Assembly (NCBI RefSeq): GCF_025465945.1
Contig: NZ_JANLNW010000059.1
Span: 1-40,358, forward strand
Reading direction: 5' to 3'
Origin: Pseudomonas sp. 6D_7.1_Bac1
GTDB taxonomy: Bacteria > Pseudomonadota > Gammaproteobacteria > Pseudomonadales > Pseudomonadaceae
DNA: 40,358 nucleotides
Under the pieces are notes generated by a model. It saw nothing but the letters and a program-made list of their open reading frames with translations, was not told the origin of the DNA and ran no database searches. Position numbers and translations under genes: made by a program. Positions within the stretch are counted from its first letter, which is position 1. Each line of letters opens with the position of its first letter. Below, in pieces: positions 39,732 through 40,358 of this stretch.

Positions 39732-40351
39732 TGCGATTTCCGGTGTGGCGCGTCGGCGTCTTTGTAGCAGTGATGGTGTGGCCGTTACTCTGGCTGTATG
39801 AGGCCTGGAGTTTTGCCTTGGGGCCGGATCCGGGAAAGGTGCTGGTTGATCGATTGGGGTTGGGAACGCTGATCCTGCTGTTGATCACCTTGAGCATGAC
39901 GCCTGTACAGAGGCTGACGGGGTGGGCGGGCTGGATTGCGGTACGGCGGCAGCTCGGTTTGTGGTGCTTCGCTTATGTTGTTCTGCATCTGAGTGCCTAC
40001 CTGGTTTTTATTCTCGGTCTTGATTGGTCTCAGTTGGGGGTGGAGCTGAGTAAGCGGCCGTACATTATTATCGGCAGCCTGGGCTTCCTTTGTTTGTTGG
40101 CTCTGGCGGTAACGTCCAATCGTTATAGTCAGCGGCGTTTGGGTGTCCGCTGGAAGAAGTTGCATCGCTTGGCTTATGTGGTCGTTGGTCTTGGATTGCT
40201 GCATATGCTGTGGATAGTTCGGGCGGATCTGAAGGAGTGGGTGATCTATGCCTTTATAGGTGCACTCTTATTAGTGTTGCGTGTGCCACCTGTAACGCGC
40301 CGAATCCCTCGTCTGATGGTCAGAAAAGCACCTTCTGCAACAAAAGCGTAA
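39731..40351 (+). CDS. msrQ: Heme-binding membrane subunit MsrQ
   Basis: A 206-residue inner membrane b-type cytochrome of the ferric reductase-like family with about six transmembrane helices. Conserved histidines lie in YVVLHLSAYLVF, WKKLHRLAYVVVGLGLLHML, the sites that ligate heme. It takes electrons from the quinone pool or cytoplasmic flavin donors and gives them to MsrP. The family motif WAGWIAVRRQLGLW is near residue 70. The gene is complete, ending seven bases before the window edge. Confidence 0.95.
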   Translation: MRFPVWRVGVFVAVMVWPLLWLYEAWSFALGPDPGKVLVDRLGLGTLILLLITLSMTPVQRLTGWAGWIAVRRQLGLWCFAYVVLHLSAYLVFILGLDWSQLGVELSKRPYIIIGSLGFLCLLALAVTSNRYSQRRLGVRWKKLHRLAYVVVGLGLLHMLWIVRADLKEWVIYAFIGALLLVLRVPPVTRRIPRLMVRKAPSATKA

Positions 40352-40358
40352 TTAACCC

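Overview
The window is an ordinary chromosomal stretch of a Pseudomonas, most likely of the P. fluorescens group. Evidence: high GC; a CbrA-CbrB two-component system with a CrcZ-type RNA beside it, which is specific to pseudomonads; a PrrF-type RNA; inverted REP elements with the core GTGGGAGCGAGCCTGCTCGC; and a gene order that, as I remember it, follows the P. aeruginosa PAO1 region around PA4691-PA4735. No tRNA or rRNA gene, IS element, prophage, integrase or CRISPR array is visible.

Layout. Positions 1-14038 are entirely minus strand: an envelope pair (DUF2845 and an AsmA-like DUF748 protein), an RlmI/RlmK-like methyltransferase, an MpaB-type oxygenase, acs, pgi, the pantothenate genes panD-panC-panB, folK and pcnB, with four REP doublets in the gaps. 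Positions 14039-20955, also minus, form the carbon-control block: crcZ under a sigma-54 promoter, cbrB, cbrA, a 58-residue protein overlapping cbrA (CbrX type), gluQ and dksA. Positions 21291-23176 (plus) carry an aminotransferase and sfsA, facing a small Rieske protein. Positions 23577-27410 are an iron block: a Fur-box promoter, a heme ABC transporter (hmuTUV), a ChaN-type heme lipoprotein (PhuW) and, on the opposite strand, a PrrF small RNA with its own Fur box. Positions 27479-29957 (minus) hold a TfoX C-terminal protein, a pentapeptide-repeat protein and an APH-kinase/P-loop fusion. Positions 30075-33536 carry mrcB, its lipoprotein activator lpoP and yqcC. Positions 34371-40351 carry ilvI-ilvH-ilvC, pssA and the periplasmic methionine sulfoxide repair pair msrP-msrQ.

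How the genes work together. CbrA/CbrB with sigma-54 should drive CrcZ, which titrates Hfq/Crc away from A-rich sites on catabolic mRNAs; acs in this same window has a perfect AAnAAnAA motif abutting its ribosome binding site. Fur should control both the heme importer and PrrF, joining heme uptake to iron sparing. MrcB and LpoP form a septal/side-wall peptidoglycan synthase with its activator. IlvI, IlvH and IlvC are the first steps of branched-chain amino acid synthesis.

The least explained signals are RNA-level: a multi-helix structure closed by a 14-of-15 bp helix in the ilvI leader (34111-34305), a hairpin that hides the msrP ribosome binding site (38671-38712), and an mrcB start with no visible Shine-Dalgarno sequence but a TATAAT eight bases upstream. 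I do not see an obviously new multi-gene system.
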